Positions 34,313 through 43,396 of a DNA stretch of 47,508 nucleotides are shown piece after piece (positions within the stretch are counted from its first letter, which is position 1; each line of letters opens with the position of its first letter). The translations under genes and the position numbers were made by a program. The stretch is taken from NCBI GenBank assembly GCA_002435325.1, contig DJMJ01000012.1, positions 1 through 47,508 of the forward strand, written 5' to 3'. Source of the stretch: Nitrospira sp. UBA6493. GTDB taxonomy: Bacteria > Nitrospirota > Nitrospiria > Nitrospirales > Nitrospiraceae. The notes under the pieces are model-generated. The model saw only the letters and a list, made by a program, of their open reading frames with translations, ran no database searches and had not been told where the DNA came from.

Positions 34313-34921
34313 GTGAGTCACCCAGATGGAATTCTCTCGATGCAAGATGATCCTGTTTCCTCCACAGGAGTTTCGATAGGAACGGGCATCACGTCTTCAT
34401 TTGTGGCGCCCGAGCAGCCTCTGCCGTCAGACGATGGTGCGGGAACAATCACGTCTTCGCAGGCTCGTGACGCGTTTGAGCGGGGAACCGTACTCAAAAA
34501 AGCGGGACTCTTCAAACGAGCCGCAGTGTATTTTGAGCACGCCGCGCAAGACCCCGTCTATACCGTAAAAGGCTTGGCCCAGATGGGACTCTGTTTTAAA
34601 CTTTCCGGCAATATGGCGGAGGCCGTCATTCCATTTCAGCGAGCGGTACAGGCCGCTTCAGGGGCTCAAAAGAAACAAGTCCCTATTCTCTACCTGCTCG
34701 GAAAAACGCTTGAATCGCTCGGGCGTGCGGAGGAGGCCCTTGAAACATATCGCTGGATTAGAGGCGTAAATCCTGGTTACCGAGATGTGGCCGATCGGAT
34801 CGAACGTCTCAGTTCCAGACGTGTGAACGCCAAGCCGCGCACCTTGCCGAACGCATCGTCTGGAGCGTGGACCGGAGATCTTGTCAAGGCCTGGCAGGAT
34901 CTCTTTCGTATGCAGGCATAA
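34313..34921 (+). CDS. TPR-repeat protein
   Basis: This 202-residue cytoplasmic-looking protein starts at GTG 34313 (GGATTAGGTGAT upstream) with an unstructured N-terminus of about 55 residues rich in Ser, Gly and Pro. Two to three TPR-like helical pairs follow: ARDAFERGTVLKKAGLFKRA, AQMGLCFKLSGNMAEAVIPF and YLLGKTLESLGRAEEALETY. No signal peptide is present. TPR proteins mediate protein-protein contacts; the partner is not evident. It is divergent from gspC and convergent with the Ppx gene, whose stop is 10 bases away. It may relate to the secretion cluster, but only position suggests so. Confidence 0.75.
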   Translation: MSHPDGILSMQDDPVSSTGVSIGTGITSSFVAPEQPLPSDDGAGTITSSQARDAFERGTVLKKAGLFKRAAVYFEHAAQDPVYTVKGLAQMGLCFKLSGNMAEAVIPFQRAVQAASGAQKKQVPILYLLGKTLESLGRAEEALETYRWIRGVNPGYRDVADRIERLSSRRVNAKPRTLPNASSGAWTGDLVKAWQDLFRMQA

Positions 34922-34931
34922 TCGCGATTCG

Positions 34932-36485
34932 TCATGCTTTCCCCGCATCCTGTGTGATTTCGGCAAACTGTACCGGGCGGCGAAATACCTGCTCCAAGAG
35001 ATCGGCTCGCTGGCGCGCGGCCCGTAATTCCATTTCTGCATCTCCATTCACGGTGACCGAAATCATCAATGCCTGTTTAAGCTGCACCTTCACGGCTTGA
35101 ACGACGGAGAAGTGGGTTCGATCCAGTGCATCAGCCACGCGAAGGAGCGCGGCTAGCACCCGCACAGTTCGTTTCAGTTTGGGAGAGAGGTTGCCGAATC
35201 CCTCATGTTTGGTTGCGGGCAGTGCGCGACGGTGATACCGGGCCACATTGGCCACGACATCGATCTCTTCAGCGGCCAGGCCGCCGATATCGCTATATTT
35301 GATCAAATAGTAGGTATGTTTGTGATGTTGCCGGGGATTAATGAGATACCCGATGTCGTGGAGCACAGCGGCGTACTCCAGCCACTGGCGTTCTAAGTCT
35401 CCCAGGCCATGCAGGCGGGTCGTCTGATCGAATAACCGTAGGGCGAGATTGGCCACGTGTAACGAATGCCCCTCGGGCGCGCGACAGCGCCTGACCAGTC
35501 CCATCACATTGCTGCGGCGCACGTCGGGTATGTCTTGTTCTGCCTTCAGCCCATCGCGGTGCCGGTCGATATAATCGTAGATGATTCCTTCCCGAATAGC
35601 CTTATCGCAGAGCGTAATCTCTTGGACTCCGGATAGCTTCAGCGCACACCGTAGCACTACCACTGCGGGTAGGAGCGTATCGACGCGTTTCGGGTCTAAT
35701 CCGGGAATGGCCAGGCGATCCGTAATCGATGACCGGCTGAGTTCGAGCTCTATGGCACGCACATCTTTTAGACTCATCGTCGCCAGATTCAATTGGGGAA
35801 GGGGACGGCCTGTGCGGCGCAGATGAATGATTTCGGCCAGATTGCCGGCCATTCCGGAAGTGGCGACAACGGCGGCGAAGTGGTTCACCTTGAAGCCGGC
35901 GAAAACTGGTTTCAAGGATGCGGTGACGCAGTCTTCCAGGTTCCGCACCATCGATGCGGTCGGGGGAGTTTTTTTTAGGTACAGTTCAGATAGTCTGATG
36001 GCGCCAAGTTTCAGGCTTTTTACCTGCTGCAATCCATCGCGATTGCCGACGATGAGCTCCACGGACCCGCCGCCGACATCGACGACCAACGCAGGGCCAT
36101 CAGAAAGAGCCATGCTGTGTTTGACGCCGAGAAAAATCAGCCTGGCTTCTTCAGTTCCGCTGATAATCCGGATCTTGATCCCGGTCTGTTCTTCTACCAG
36201 ATCGACAAAATCGCCTCCGTTTTTTGCTTCGCGCACCGCGCTGGTGGCTATGGCCACGATCCGTTCAAATCCTTTATTCCGAGCCAGCGTGACCAGGGTT
36301 TTGAGCACACCCAATCCACGGCCGACGGATTCATCGGAGAGGCGGCCGGCCGTAAAGGCGCCGTTTCCCAGCCGGGTCATGTCCTTGAACCGGTCGATGA
36401 TTTTATAGCTGGCATCCGGGAGGATTTCGGCCAGCACCATATGAATGGAGTTGGTTCCAATGTCGATGACAGCAAGCTTGGCCAT
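34932..36485 (-). CDS. ppx: Exopolyphosphatase / guanosine pentaphosphatase (Ppx/GppA family)
   Basis: This 517-residue protein has the Ppx/GppA actin-like fold: phosphate 1 loop VIDIGTNSIHMVLAEILP, ATSAVREAKNGGDFV and phosphate 2 loop VVDVGGGSVELIVG, with IISGTEEARLIFLGVKHS between. The C-terminal part (about 320-500) is an HD-like helical domain (HSLHVANLALRLFDQTTRLH then VLHDIGYLINPRQHHKHTYY). Enzymes of this family release terminal phosphate from polyphosphate or convert pppGpp to ppGpp. Sequence alone does not choose between the two. It lies downstream of a Pal-like gene on the same strand, and the genome context of phosphate uptake genes 14 kb away fits polyphosphate metabolism. Confidence 0.88.
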   Translation of the reverse strand: MAKLAVIDIGTNSIHMVLAEILPDASYKIIDRFKDMTRLGNGAFTAGRLSDESVGRGLGVLKTLVTLARNKGFERIVAIATSAVREAKNGGDFVDLVEEQTGIKIRIISGTEEARLIFLGVKHSMALSDGPALVVDVGGGSVELIVGNRDGLQQVKSLKLGAIRLSELYLKKTPPTASMVRNLEDCVTASLKPVFAGFKVNHFAAVVATSGMAGNLAEIIHLRRTGRPLPQLNLATMSLKDVRAIELELSRSSITDRLAIPGLDPKRVDTLLPAVVVLRCALKLSGVQEITLCDKAIREGIIYDYIDRHRDGLKAEQDIPDVRRSNVMGLVRRCRAPEGHSLHVANLALRLFDQTTRLHGLGDLERQWLEYAAVLHDIGYLINPRQHHKHTYYLIKYSDIGGLAAEEIDVVANVARYHRRALPATKHEGFGNLSPKLKRTVRVLAALLRVADALDRTHFSVVQAVKVQLKQALMISVTVNGDAEMELRAARQRADLLEQVFRRPVQFAEITQDAGKA

Positions 36486-36633
36486 AGGATAGAAGCTCCG
36501 GACGTGTCGAGGAAGGGCTTCGCGGAACTTAACGAAGAGGCCTCACCCTGTCAAGGCGGCCGATGGGCTGGTTACTGGAATGCGAATGAGAAACGGGGAT
36601 CGGTGAAGGCGGCATCTCGAATTGCCACCGCAA

Positions 36634-37206
36634 TTACTCTTTCACGACGAAGTGGACGCTTCGGTTTTTTTGCCAGCAGGCCTGGTTGTGATCGAAACAG
36701 AGAGGGCGGTCCTTGCCATAGCTGGCCGTGCGTAATTCAACCTGTACTCCGAGTTGCTGGAGATAGCCCTGAACGTTCTTTGCGCGCCGTTCCCCCAACA
36801 CAAGATTGTAGGCGGCCGTGCCCATTTCATCCCCGCGTCCTTCAAGGAGAATTCGCTTGGCTCCCTCATCTTTTAGCCGGTTGGCGTTGGCTTCCAATAC
36901 CGGTAACGCATCCTGTCGCAATGTGGCTCGGTCAAAATCGAACAGCACATCCGTAATGGAAGCCCTGGACGCCCCAGTTGCATTGCGAGCCGTGAGTTCT
37001 GCGCGCATGATGGAGCTCGTGCGTGCGGTTGGCGTTGCTAAATCGTTTTGGGCCAAATCACGAATCCCGGGATCGACGATCCGTTCTTCGTCCGGAACAT
37101 TGGCTTCCATGCCGGAGGTGCCGGATTGCGTGGCGCATCCGTAAGTTCCGATCGCAATGAAGACGGAGAGCAGTCCAAAGAGGATCAGATGTGATGGTGT
37201 CCGCAT
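36634..37206 (-). CDS. pal: OmpA/Pal-family peptidoglycan-associated lipoprotein
   Basis: This 190-residue lipoprotein has a signal with lipobox (LFGLLSVFIAIGTYGCA, Cys24). A disordered linker is followed by an OmpA-like C-terminal domain: ITDVLFDFDRATLRQDALPV, RILLEGRGDEMGTAAYNLVL, GERRAKNVQGYLQQLG and the closing NRSVHFV. Pal binds diaminopimelate of peptidoglycan and works with TolB. The usual Pal motif EGHxDxRG(T/S)xEYN appears here as EGRGDEMGTAAYN, so the His is replaced by Arg. TolA, TolB, TolQ and TolR are not in the window, so it may be a Pal-like paralogue. Confidence 0.85.
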   Translation of the reverse strand: MRTPSHLILFGLLSVFIAIGTYGCATQSGTSGMEANVPDEERIVDPGIRDLAQNDLATPTARTSSIMRAELTARNATGASRASITDVLFDFDRATLRQDALPVLEANANRLKDEGAKRILLEGRGDEMGTAAYNLVLGERRAKNVQGYLQQLGVQVELRTASYGKDRPLCFDHNQACWQKNRSVHFVVKE

Positions 37207-37244
37207 AAGGCCTCCAGCAGTATGTTTTTAGCTTACTGCAATAT

Positions 37245-40200
37245 TCATGGAAAGGCGACAGCTTTAAGCTTTTTGTAAATAGGCAGAGTAGGGTGAAGTG
37301 CGGGCCATTGTAATATCGCCAGCGAATCATCGACATAGGCTGCTGTTCGCATGCCATTCAACACTGCTGTGACACCAGGAGTGCTGGTCAACACCCAGAG
37401 GGCTTTACGTGAAAGTGACTCCGTCCTGCGTTCGGCCGGGAGGAGGGGATTGAGCGTCTCGGCCACCACTGCCGTCCGTCGTCGGCTGCGCTCCGTCGCT
37501 TCTCGGCCTAGCCCGCGGAGCAGCGTAAGCAACTCAGGCACGTATCGATCGCGCCAGGCTTCCCATTGCTCAGCCATCGTTCCGGACAGATGACTTGAGA
37601 GGGCCTGAAGGACCTGGTTCACATGCGGCGCAATCATCTGATGCTCGATCTGTTCCCAATGTTCCAAGCCTTGAATCTGCGGATGGATTCGTTCAAGTTC
37701 ATGCGCCCAATTGAAGAACTCCGACGGCACCATGCCTTGACCGCTTTGTTGGACAGATGGGGCGATCACACGCCGATACTCATCTTCCAATTCCGCGACG
37801 CGTTGACGCTGTGCGGGGAAATCCACTGGCTGATCTTCAAGTGGCAAATCGGCGAGGCGCAGGAGCCCACCTCGGCCAGTCGGCATGGCATTCAACGGGC
37901 GATTCACAAGCACGGCCAGCCGCTCCTGTTGCGCAAATTCCAAAACGGTCTGGAGATCCTGTGCCCCGGTATTTGCCACAAGTGCGGCGCCGGACTCGAA
38001 GAGATTCATCGGACACTGCAAGACTCTGAAGTGATGGGTGGGGTGCCCGGCTGCTTGTGCCGCCGCCTGCGCCGCCTGGAGTATGCGGCCAAGTGAGGTG
38101 GCTTGCGGTTCATTCGGAGCGGACGTAACGGTATTGGACGATACCCCATAGTACTGGAGTCTTCCGGCCTGAATTTGTCCCTCAAAATACCCAAAGGCTC
38201 GCTGCAATCGATCATAGAATGTATCCCGGAGCTGAACGAGATTCTGCTCGCCATGATGTGACGCCTCGGATAAAAAATATTCGGGATTGTGAAGGAGGCA
38301 CACATCCAAAGTCGTCAAGCCCAATCGATCGAGCGATAACGCCAGTTGGTCGGCGAGAAAGTCGGGATGCAGGCAGTGCCAGATGCCATCGCCGTATTTG
38401 ACCATCTCCGGGTAGGGGTGGCCGGACTTTTCCCGGGTTTCGGCCAGCTGTAAATTCTCCCCCTGCACGTAACCGATTTTCGAGATGATAACGACTTCCT
38501 CGCGCGAGAGCTGTCCGGTTTTTACCGACTCGGCCAGCACGGAGCCTACGAGTCGCTCGCTCTCGCCATCCATGTAATTAGTCGAGGTATCGATGATGTT
38601 GCAGCCTGCGGCGAGCGCCTTCTTCAACGCTTCCCGATGTTCGGGGGTTCTGGCATCCACGCGATATGTGCCGAACCCCAGGCGCGAGGTTGTCAGCTCG
38701 GTCGATCCGAAGGCGGTGAATCCATGCGCCAATGAACCGGATGGCGATAGTCCAACCATGCGGGCGGCATAGGCTGCAGTGCCTTGTATTGTGGCGTGTC
38801 CCGCCAGCTGTGTCCCGCGCAGTAGATTAGGTGGAGGAGTTGATGAGAATTTCGCTGGGGTGCGATGCTTACGTAATGCATCGGCCACAGCCTGAGCATC
38901 GGTTATGGGGCGCTGGCAACTGAAATTCCGGCACACAAATAAAGCCGGCTGACCTGAAACTATCGTCTTGCCTTGCAATAAGGGGAGGGTTGAGGTGGTA
39001 TTCGGTCTAATCGATGCCACAATTCGATTCGGCAGATAGGTGTCCGCTACCGCATTCTTCAAGGCCTGGAACGCGGGCTCCTGGTCATCTCCGACAAGCG
39101 CCAGCTCTACCGGACCTTCCGTGAGAAAATCGACGACGGCGAGGCTCTTCGCGAAGGCACGAGGATAGCGTGCGATCTGGCGCCCATAGGCCCGCACAGC
39201 TTCGACGGCAGCATCTCGCCAATCTTGCCGGTCGAAATGACTGGCCAATCGCGCGAGGGCAGAGGCGGCCACGGCATTTCCGCTGGGTGTGGCCCCATCG
39301 GCACCTTCGCGGCTGCGAAGAATGAGAGCTTCGTGCCCTGTTGCCGTGGTGAAAAATCCGCCTTGGTCGGCATCCAGAAAGTCCGCCACGATGTGCGCAG
39401 CTAAATTTTCGGCGGCATGGAGGTATCGTTCGGAGGCGCCAGCCTCGTAGAGATCGATGAGTCCTTCCGCCAAATAGGCGTAGTCTTCAAGATAGGCGTC
39501 GAGATGGGCATGTCCGCCGCGTGAGGTTCGCAGGAGCCGCCCGTCCTCCCGCATATGGGTCGAGAGCAGAAAGTCGGCGGTGCGATGGGCAGCCTCGCGA
39601 TAGCGTGGCTCATTAAAGACGCGGGCGGCCTCGGCCATGGCCGACAACATCATTCCGTTCCAGGCGGTAATGACTTTGTCATCGAGACCGGGAGCGATAC
39701 GTTGCAGCCGCGCACGATAGAGCAATGGCTTTACACGGGCTGCGATTTCCAGTAACTCGTTTTCCGTGAGGTTGGTTTCTTCGGCCACATCGGAGAGCGG
39801 GCGCAATCGATTGGGAATATTGGTGTGTTCCCAATTGCCTGCCTCGGTGATGTCATATAACACGCAAAACCGCCTGGCGTCCTCCTCGTTCTCAACAGCG
39901 GCCAGCACTTCGGCCGGTGTCCAGACGAAGAATTTTCCTTCGACCCCTTCGGAGTCCGCGTCGGTCGCCGAATAAAAACCGCCTGAGGGACCGGTCATCT
40001 CTCTCAGCACATAGTCGAGAACTTCGCAGGCGACCGCGCGATAGGCATCGATTTTTGTCACCTGATAGGCCTCGACATACACGCGGGCCAGAAGCGCATT
40101 GTCGTAGAGCATCTTCTCAAAGTGCGGAACCAGCCACCGGGCATCGGTCGAATAGCGCGCAAAGCCCCCGCCGATGTGATCGTAGATGCCGCCCGCGGCC

Positions 40201-40934
40201 ATCATATCGAGGGTCTTTGTCACCATCGCCAATGTCTGGGTCTCGCTGGTTCGTCGATAACAGCGAAGGAGTAATGACAGGCCGGCCGACGGTGGAAACT
40301 TGGGCGCTCCGCCGAATCCACCATAGGTCTTGTCGAAGTCCTCTTTGAATGACGTGACCGCGTCGTCCAGCACGGATTCACTGACCGAAATGGGGGAGGG
40401 AATACGGCCTTCGCCTTTCAGCCGTTCCGTCATCTCCTTGGCCTGCGTGCGGACACTGGTGGCGTCTTGTTTCCAATAGTCGGCAATCTTCTTGAGCAAT
40501 GTGGGGAATCCGGGGCGGCCCCAGCGGTCCTCCGGCGGAAAGTAGGTTCCTGCAAAGAAGGGCTCTTGATCGGGGGTGAGAAATACGGTCATGGGCCAGC
40601 CGCCCTGGCCGTGATTCATCGCCACCGTGGCGGCCATATAAATTTCGTCCAGATCCGGCCGTTCTTCACGGTCGACCTTGATGCAGATGAAGTTGGCATT
40701 CATCAGCGCGGCAATCGCCTGGTTTTCAAATGACTCCCGCTCCATCACATGGCACCAATGACAAGAGGAATAGCCGATCGACAGCAGAATGGGCTTATTG
40801 GCTGATTTGGCGGCCAGTAGCGCCTCCTGTCCCCAGGGATACCAATTCACCGGGTTATAGGCGTGTTGCAATAAGTAGGGACTGGTTTCTTGCGCGAGGC
40901 GGTTTGGCTGCTGAGCGGATGTTCGTGTGATCAT
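37245..40934 (-). CDS. DUF255 thioredoxin-like / six-hairpin / aldo-keto reductase fusion protein
   Basis: At 1229 residues this is far longer than typical DUF255 (YyaL/SSP411) proteins of about 680-700. Residues 10-170 are the thioredoxin-like DUF255 domain with CHWC (C58, C61) in GYSSCHWCHVMERESFEN and GGWPMTVFLTPDQEPFFAGT. Residues about 190-690 are an (alpha/alpha)6 barrel related to N-acylglucosamine 2-epimerase (KMLYDNALLARVYVEAYQVT, HLDAYLEDYAYLAEGLIDLY). From about residue 740 an aldo/keto reductase domain follows: LTTSRLGFGTYRVDARTPEH, GCNIIDTSTNYMDGESERL, EEVVIISKIGYV and LDVCLLHNPEYFL. One frame without internal stops spans all of it, so the fusion is real at DNA level. Biochemical roles of both parts are unknown. 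It is upstream of pal on the same strand. Confidence 0.85.
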   Translation of the reverse strand: MITRTSAQQPNRLAQETSPYLLQHAYNPVNWYPWGQEALLAAKSANKPILLSIGYSSCHWCHVMERESFENQAIAALMNANFICIKVDREERPDLDEIYMAATVAMNHGQGGWPMTVFLTPDQEPFFAGTYFPPEDRWGRPGFPTLLKKIADYWKQDATSVRTQAKEMTERLKGEGRIPSPISVSESVLDDAVTSFKEDFDKTYGGFGGAPKFPPSAGLSLLLRCYRRTSETQTLAMVTKTLDMMAAGGIYDHIGGGFARYSTDARWLVPHFEKMLYDNALLARVYVEAYQVTKIDAYRAVACEVLDYVLREMTGPSGGFYSATDADSEGVEGKFFVWTPAEVLAAVENEEDARRFCVLYDITEAGNWEHTNIPNRLRPLSDVAEETNLTENELLEIAARVKPLLYRARLQRIAPGLDDKVITAWNGMMLSAMAEAARVFNEPRYREAAHRTADFLLSTHMREDGRLLRTSRGGHAHLDAYLEDYAYLAEGLIDLYEAGASERYLHAAENLAAHIVADFLDADQGGFFTTATGHEALILRSREGADGATPSGNAVAASALARLASHFDRQDWRDAAVEAVRAYGRQIARYPRAFAKSLAVVDFLTEGPVELALVGDDQEPAFQALKNAVADTYLPNRIVASIRPNTTSTLPLLQGKTIVSGQPALFVCRNFSCQRPITDAQAVADALRKHRTPAKFSSTPPPNLLRGTQLAGHATIQGTAAYAARMVGLSPSGSLAHGFTAFGSTELTTSRLGFGTYRVDARTPEHREALKKALAAGCNIIDTSTNYMDGESERLVGSVLAESVKTGQLSREEVVIISKIGYVQGENLQLAETREKSGHPYPEMVKYGDGIWHCLHPDFLADQLALSLDRLGLTTLDVCLLHNPEYFLSEASHHGEQNLVQLRDTFYDRLQRAFGYFEGQIQAGRLQYYGVSSNTVTSAPNEPQATSLGRILQAAQAAAQAAGHPTHHFRVLQCPMNLFESGAALVANTGAQDLQTVLEFAQQERLAVLVNRPLNAMPTGRGGLLRLADLPLEDQPVDFPAQRQRVAELEDEYRRVIAPSVQQSGQGMVPSEFFNWAHELERIHPQIQGLEHWEQIEHQMIAPHVNQVLQALSSHLSGTMAEQWEAWRDRYVPELLTLLRGLGREATERSRRRTAVVAETLNPLLPAERRTESLSRKALWVLTSTPGVTAVLNGMRTAAYVDDSLAILQWPALHPTLPIYKKLKAVAFP

Positions 40935-41015
40935 GGTCAGGACCGTAACATCGACGAGGAGAAGGGGTCAACGCACTTGCTAGGCAAGAGCAGAGTCGTA
41001 AGAAAGGCGGAAAAT

Positions 41016-41049
41016 AAAAGGCCCACGATCCGAAGACCGCAGGCCTTTT
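41016..41049 (-). terminator. Rho-independent terminator of the repeat-peptide gene
   Basis: On the - strand AAAAGGCC pairs with GGCCTTTT around an inner CGGTC-TTCG-GATCG hairpin with a stable TTCG loop, followed by TTTTATTTT. It lies 49 bases after the stop of the repeat-peptide gene. Confidence 0.8.
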
Positions 41050-41097
41050 CGAAAACGAGAGGCACACTCTGAACACACCTCGAGGGTGTAGTCAGAA

Positions 41098-41301
41098 TTA
41101 GTGACCCTTCTTCTCTTCCTTCTTCTTCTCGTCGCCGAACACGACGTGGCCGCCCTTCTTCTCTTCCTTTTTCTTCTCGTCGCCGAACACCACCACGTGG
41201 CCGCCCTTCTTCTCTTCCTTCTTCTTCTCTTCGGCGAAGGTCGGTGCGGTGAAGCTGATTGCGACTGCCACTGCCATGATTGCCATCAACATGCTCTTCA
41301 T
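41098..41301 (-). CDS. Secreted Lys/Glu-rich repeat peptide
   Basis: This 67-residue protein has a clear signal peptide (MKSMLMAIMAVAVAISFTAP then TFA) and a mature part made almost wholly of repeats. EKKKEEKKG occurs three times, separated by two copies of GHVV(V)FGD. The DNA repeats with a period near 48-51 bases. It has a strong ribosome site (AGGGGG, five bases before ATG), a promoter-like TTGACA/TATAGC pair upstream and its own terminator, so it is likely a real, well-expressed monocistronic gene. The mature peptide is strongly charged with evenly spaced His. The family is not recognised; metal binding or an envelope role is only speculation. Confidence 0.75.
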   Translation of the reverse strand: MKSMLMAIMAVAVAISFTAPTFAEEKKKEEKKGGHVVVFGDEKKKEEKKGGHVVFGDEKKKEEKKGH

Positions 41302-41361
41302 AAGATCCCCCTAAAAGGTTTAGATTGTGCGCCCGTCATACCGGGCAAATTAGCCCTACAC

Positions 41362-41388
41362 GCTATACAAAATTATTTCGATTGTCAA
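41362..41388 (-). promoter_or_regulatory. Promoter-like element for the repeat-peptide gene
   Basis: On the - strand TTGACA (41388-41383) is followed 15 bases later by TATAGC (41367-41362), about 60 bases before the ATG at 41301. The -35 is perfect; the spacer is two bases shorter than ideal. Confidence 0.5.
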
Positions 41389-41531
41389 TCATCAAATCAT
41401 TGTTCAAAGAAAGGGAGTCTTTTTCAGCTTTTGTGGACTTTCTAAACGCTTATGATGCTCCAGGGCTGTCACCTACTTATCCCATCCTATCGCGCTGTGC
41501 TAAGATGCCTTGGCCGGCAGCTCGGCATACC

Positions 41532-42161
41532 ATGCCTTTTTCACAAAGCAAATTCATCAAATTCCAGGCCGGCATGCGCAAGCGGATCGATTCGCTGCGC
41601 ACTAAGACGGAAGACAGCTTGGAAATCGCTATCGATACGATGATGGAAGAGCGGGTGGATAGCTTTTTCCGCGTCGAAGAAGGGTTGGAAGAAATCATCA
41701 AGTCATTGCTGGAGATCGAGGAAGAACTCGGCGGCGTCCGGGATCTTTCCGGGGCGATGCGATTAGAGTCGCGGCTGGAATTTGTCGAAGATCGATGGGA
41801 CGAGTTCGATAGCGAGATACGCGAACGGCCGCGGCGGCGGCGAAAAAAAATCAGTCTTGCCGATATGCTGAAAGCCGCCAGCGGCAGCGGTGACCTGTCG
41901 CAAGGCCCCAGCGGAATCAATAATGCGATGGATGCGTATGCCGTGATGGGCGTGGAGTTCGGCAGTTCACTGGCCGATGTGACAGCGGCCTTCCGGCAGA
42001 AGGCCAAGCAACTGCATCCGGATGCGAATAACGGGGATCGTAGTTCTGAACCGGCGTTGCGGCGGATGCTGGAGGCCTATCAATTCCTGAAAGAATATCT
42101 TAGCCTCAGCAACGTGGAACCGCCACGGCCGGCGGACGCATCCTATAATCCGACTGAGTAA
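41532..42161 (+). CDS. J-domain (DnaJ-like) protein with C-terminal J domain
   Basis: The 209-residue protein from ATG 41532 (MPFSQSKFIKFQAGMRKRID) has an N-terminal helical, partly coiled-coil region (RVEEGLEEIIKSLLEIEEEL then ESRLEFVEDRWDEF). A basic linker (RERPRRRRKKISLADML) is followed by a C-terminal J domain: MDAYAVMGVEFGSSLADVTA, AFRQKAKQLHPDANN with the essential HPD, and RRMLEAYQFLKEYL. J domains stimulate DnaK ATPase. Starts at 41505 or farther upstream are open but lack ribosome sites and homology. No zinc or peptide-binding domain is present, so this is a class III J protein with an unknown client. The RNase D gene follows 14 bases later, likely as an operon. Confidence 0.85.
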   Translation: MPFSQSKFIKFQAGMRKRIDSLRTKTEDSLEIAIDTMMEERVDSFFRVEEGLEEIIKSLLEIEEELGGVRDLSGAMRLESRLEFVEDRWDEFDSEIRERPRRRRKKISLADMLKAASGSGDLSQGPSGINNAMDAYAVMGVEFGSSLADVTAAFRQKAKQLHPDANNGDRSSEPALRRMLEAYQFLKEYLSLSNVEPPRPADASYNPTE

Positions 42162-42175
42162 GCGACAGGAGTCCT

Positions 42176-43357
42176 GTGCATTCAACGAAATATATCAAGA
42201 CAACGGACGATCTTGAACGGTTATGCGACCAACTGACTCCAGCCTCCAGGATCGCCTTGGATACAGAGTTTGTTGGTGAAGAAAGCTTTATTCCCCGGCT
42301 TGAACTCATCCAGGTGGCAACGGAGCACCACTCGGCCATCATCGATTTTCCCGCAGTGCAAGAATCCAAGGCGTTAGCGTCTTTTTGGGATATCGTCCGC
42401 AATCCGCAGGTCGAAAAGGTTGTCCACGCCGGGCGGCAGGATTTGGATCTTTTTGCAACCCATGCGGGGGCAATTCCCAAACCGTTTTTCGATACGCAGA
42501 TCGCCGCCGCGATGGTCGGGTATGGAGCCCAGGTGGCCTATGCCAATCTCGTCTTGAGGGTCCATGGGAAAAAGCTCGCGAAGGCTCACACCTTTACGAA
42601 TTGGAGCGCCAGGCCGCTCACGGCGGATCAGCTGGCCTATGCCTTGGAGGATGTGGAATTCCTGCTCGCGATTCATGACCATTTGCGGTCGCGCCTGCAC
42701 AAGCTTGGACGATTGGAATGGGCCGATGAAGAGTTTTCCCGGCTGGAAACGGTCGTCGGTGACACTCGGCGTGAACCGCAAGAACGGTATCAGCGAATCC
42801 GTGGGTGGGGCAGCCTCAAGCCCAAGTCTGCGGCCGTGCTGCGTGAACTGGCTGCCTGGCGGGAAAGTGAAGCCCGGCGCCGGAATGTGCCGCGCGGGCG
42901 CGTGATGCGCGATGAAGTGTTGCTCCAACTGGCCCGGCATCCGCCGTGCTCGATCGATGAGCTGCGCGCCGTACGCGGGTTGCATGGATCGGAAGTCGAA
43001 CGGCAGGGCGAAACCCTTCTCAGCACCATGCAGGCGGCCATGGCTCTGCCGGCTTCTGCATGGCCGGATGTGCCGAAGGAGCGGAAAGTCGAGCCGGAAG
43101 AATCAACGGGGATGGTAGAGCTTCTTCAAGCGGTCATGAAAGCGCAAGCGGCCAATCATGAAATCGCCCCTGCGCTTCTTGCCACAACGTCCGATCTCCA
43201 GGCCCTGGTCGATGGCCGAGCGCAAGGAACCGTGCCGGATCTTTCGGTGTTGCGGGGCTGGCGGCGACTGTTGCTCGGAGAGCTGTTGCTACAGGTGTTG
43301 AACGGGGAGGTCGCGGTCAAGATCGATCTCGCCTCGGGAAAGCTCGCCTGGTCCTAG
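42176..43357 (+). CDS. rnd: Ribonuclease D
   Basis: This 393-residue 3'-5' exoribonuclease has the DEDDy core (residues about 1-190): Exo I RIALDTEFVGEESFIPRLEL, Exo II VVHAGRQDLDLFATHAG and Exo III LTADQLAYALEDVEFLLAIH with the Tyr and Asp. KTFTNWSARPLT corresponds to the RNase D loop. An HRDC domain follows (about 205-285, VLRELAAWRESEARRRNVPR and VMRDEVLLQLARHPP). The enzyme trims the 3' ends of tRNA precursors and other small RNAs. The GTG start has ACAGGAG upstream. It is probably co-transcribed with the J-domain gene. Confidence 0.92.
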   Translation: MHSTKYIKTTDDLERLCDQLTPASRIALDTEFVGEESFIPRLELIQVATEHHSAIIDFPAVQESKALASFWDIVRNPQVEKVVHAGRQDLDLFATHAGAIPKPFFDTQIAAAMVGYGAQVAYANLVLRVHGKKLAKAHTFTNWSARPLTADQLAYALEDVEFLLAIHDHLRSRLHKLGRLEWADEEFSRLETVVGDTRREPQERYQRIRGWGSLKPKSAAVLRELAAWRESEARRRNVPRGRVMRDEVLLQLARHPPCSIDELRAVRGLHGSEVERQGETLLSTMQAAMALPASAWPDVPKERKVEPEESTGMVELLQAVMKAQAANHEIAPALLATTSDLQALVDGRAQGTVPDLSVLRGWRRLLLGELLLQVLNGEVAVKIDLASGKLAWS

Positions 43358-43396
43358 CCAGGCAAGCAAATCCATTGGGGCGCTAGTAGGCGGCGA

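Noticed and set aside
41100..41240. A CRISPR-like array from the spaced DNA repeats
   Set aside because: The repeats are codons of a repeated peptide, the units have no unique spacers, and no cas genes are present.
41101..41445. Leu/Phe-rich + strand frame opposite the repeat peptide
   Set aside because: It is the complement of the Lys/Glu repeat codons. The - strand frame has a signal peptide, ribosome site, promoter and terminator.
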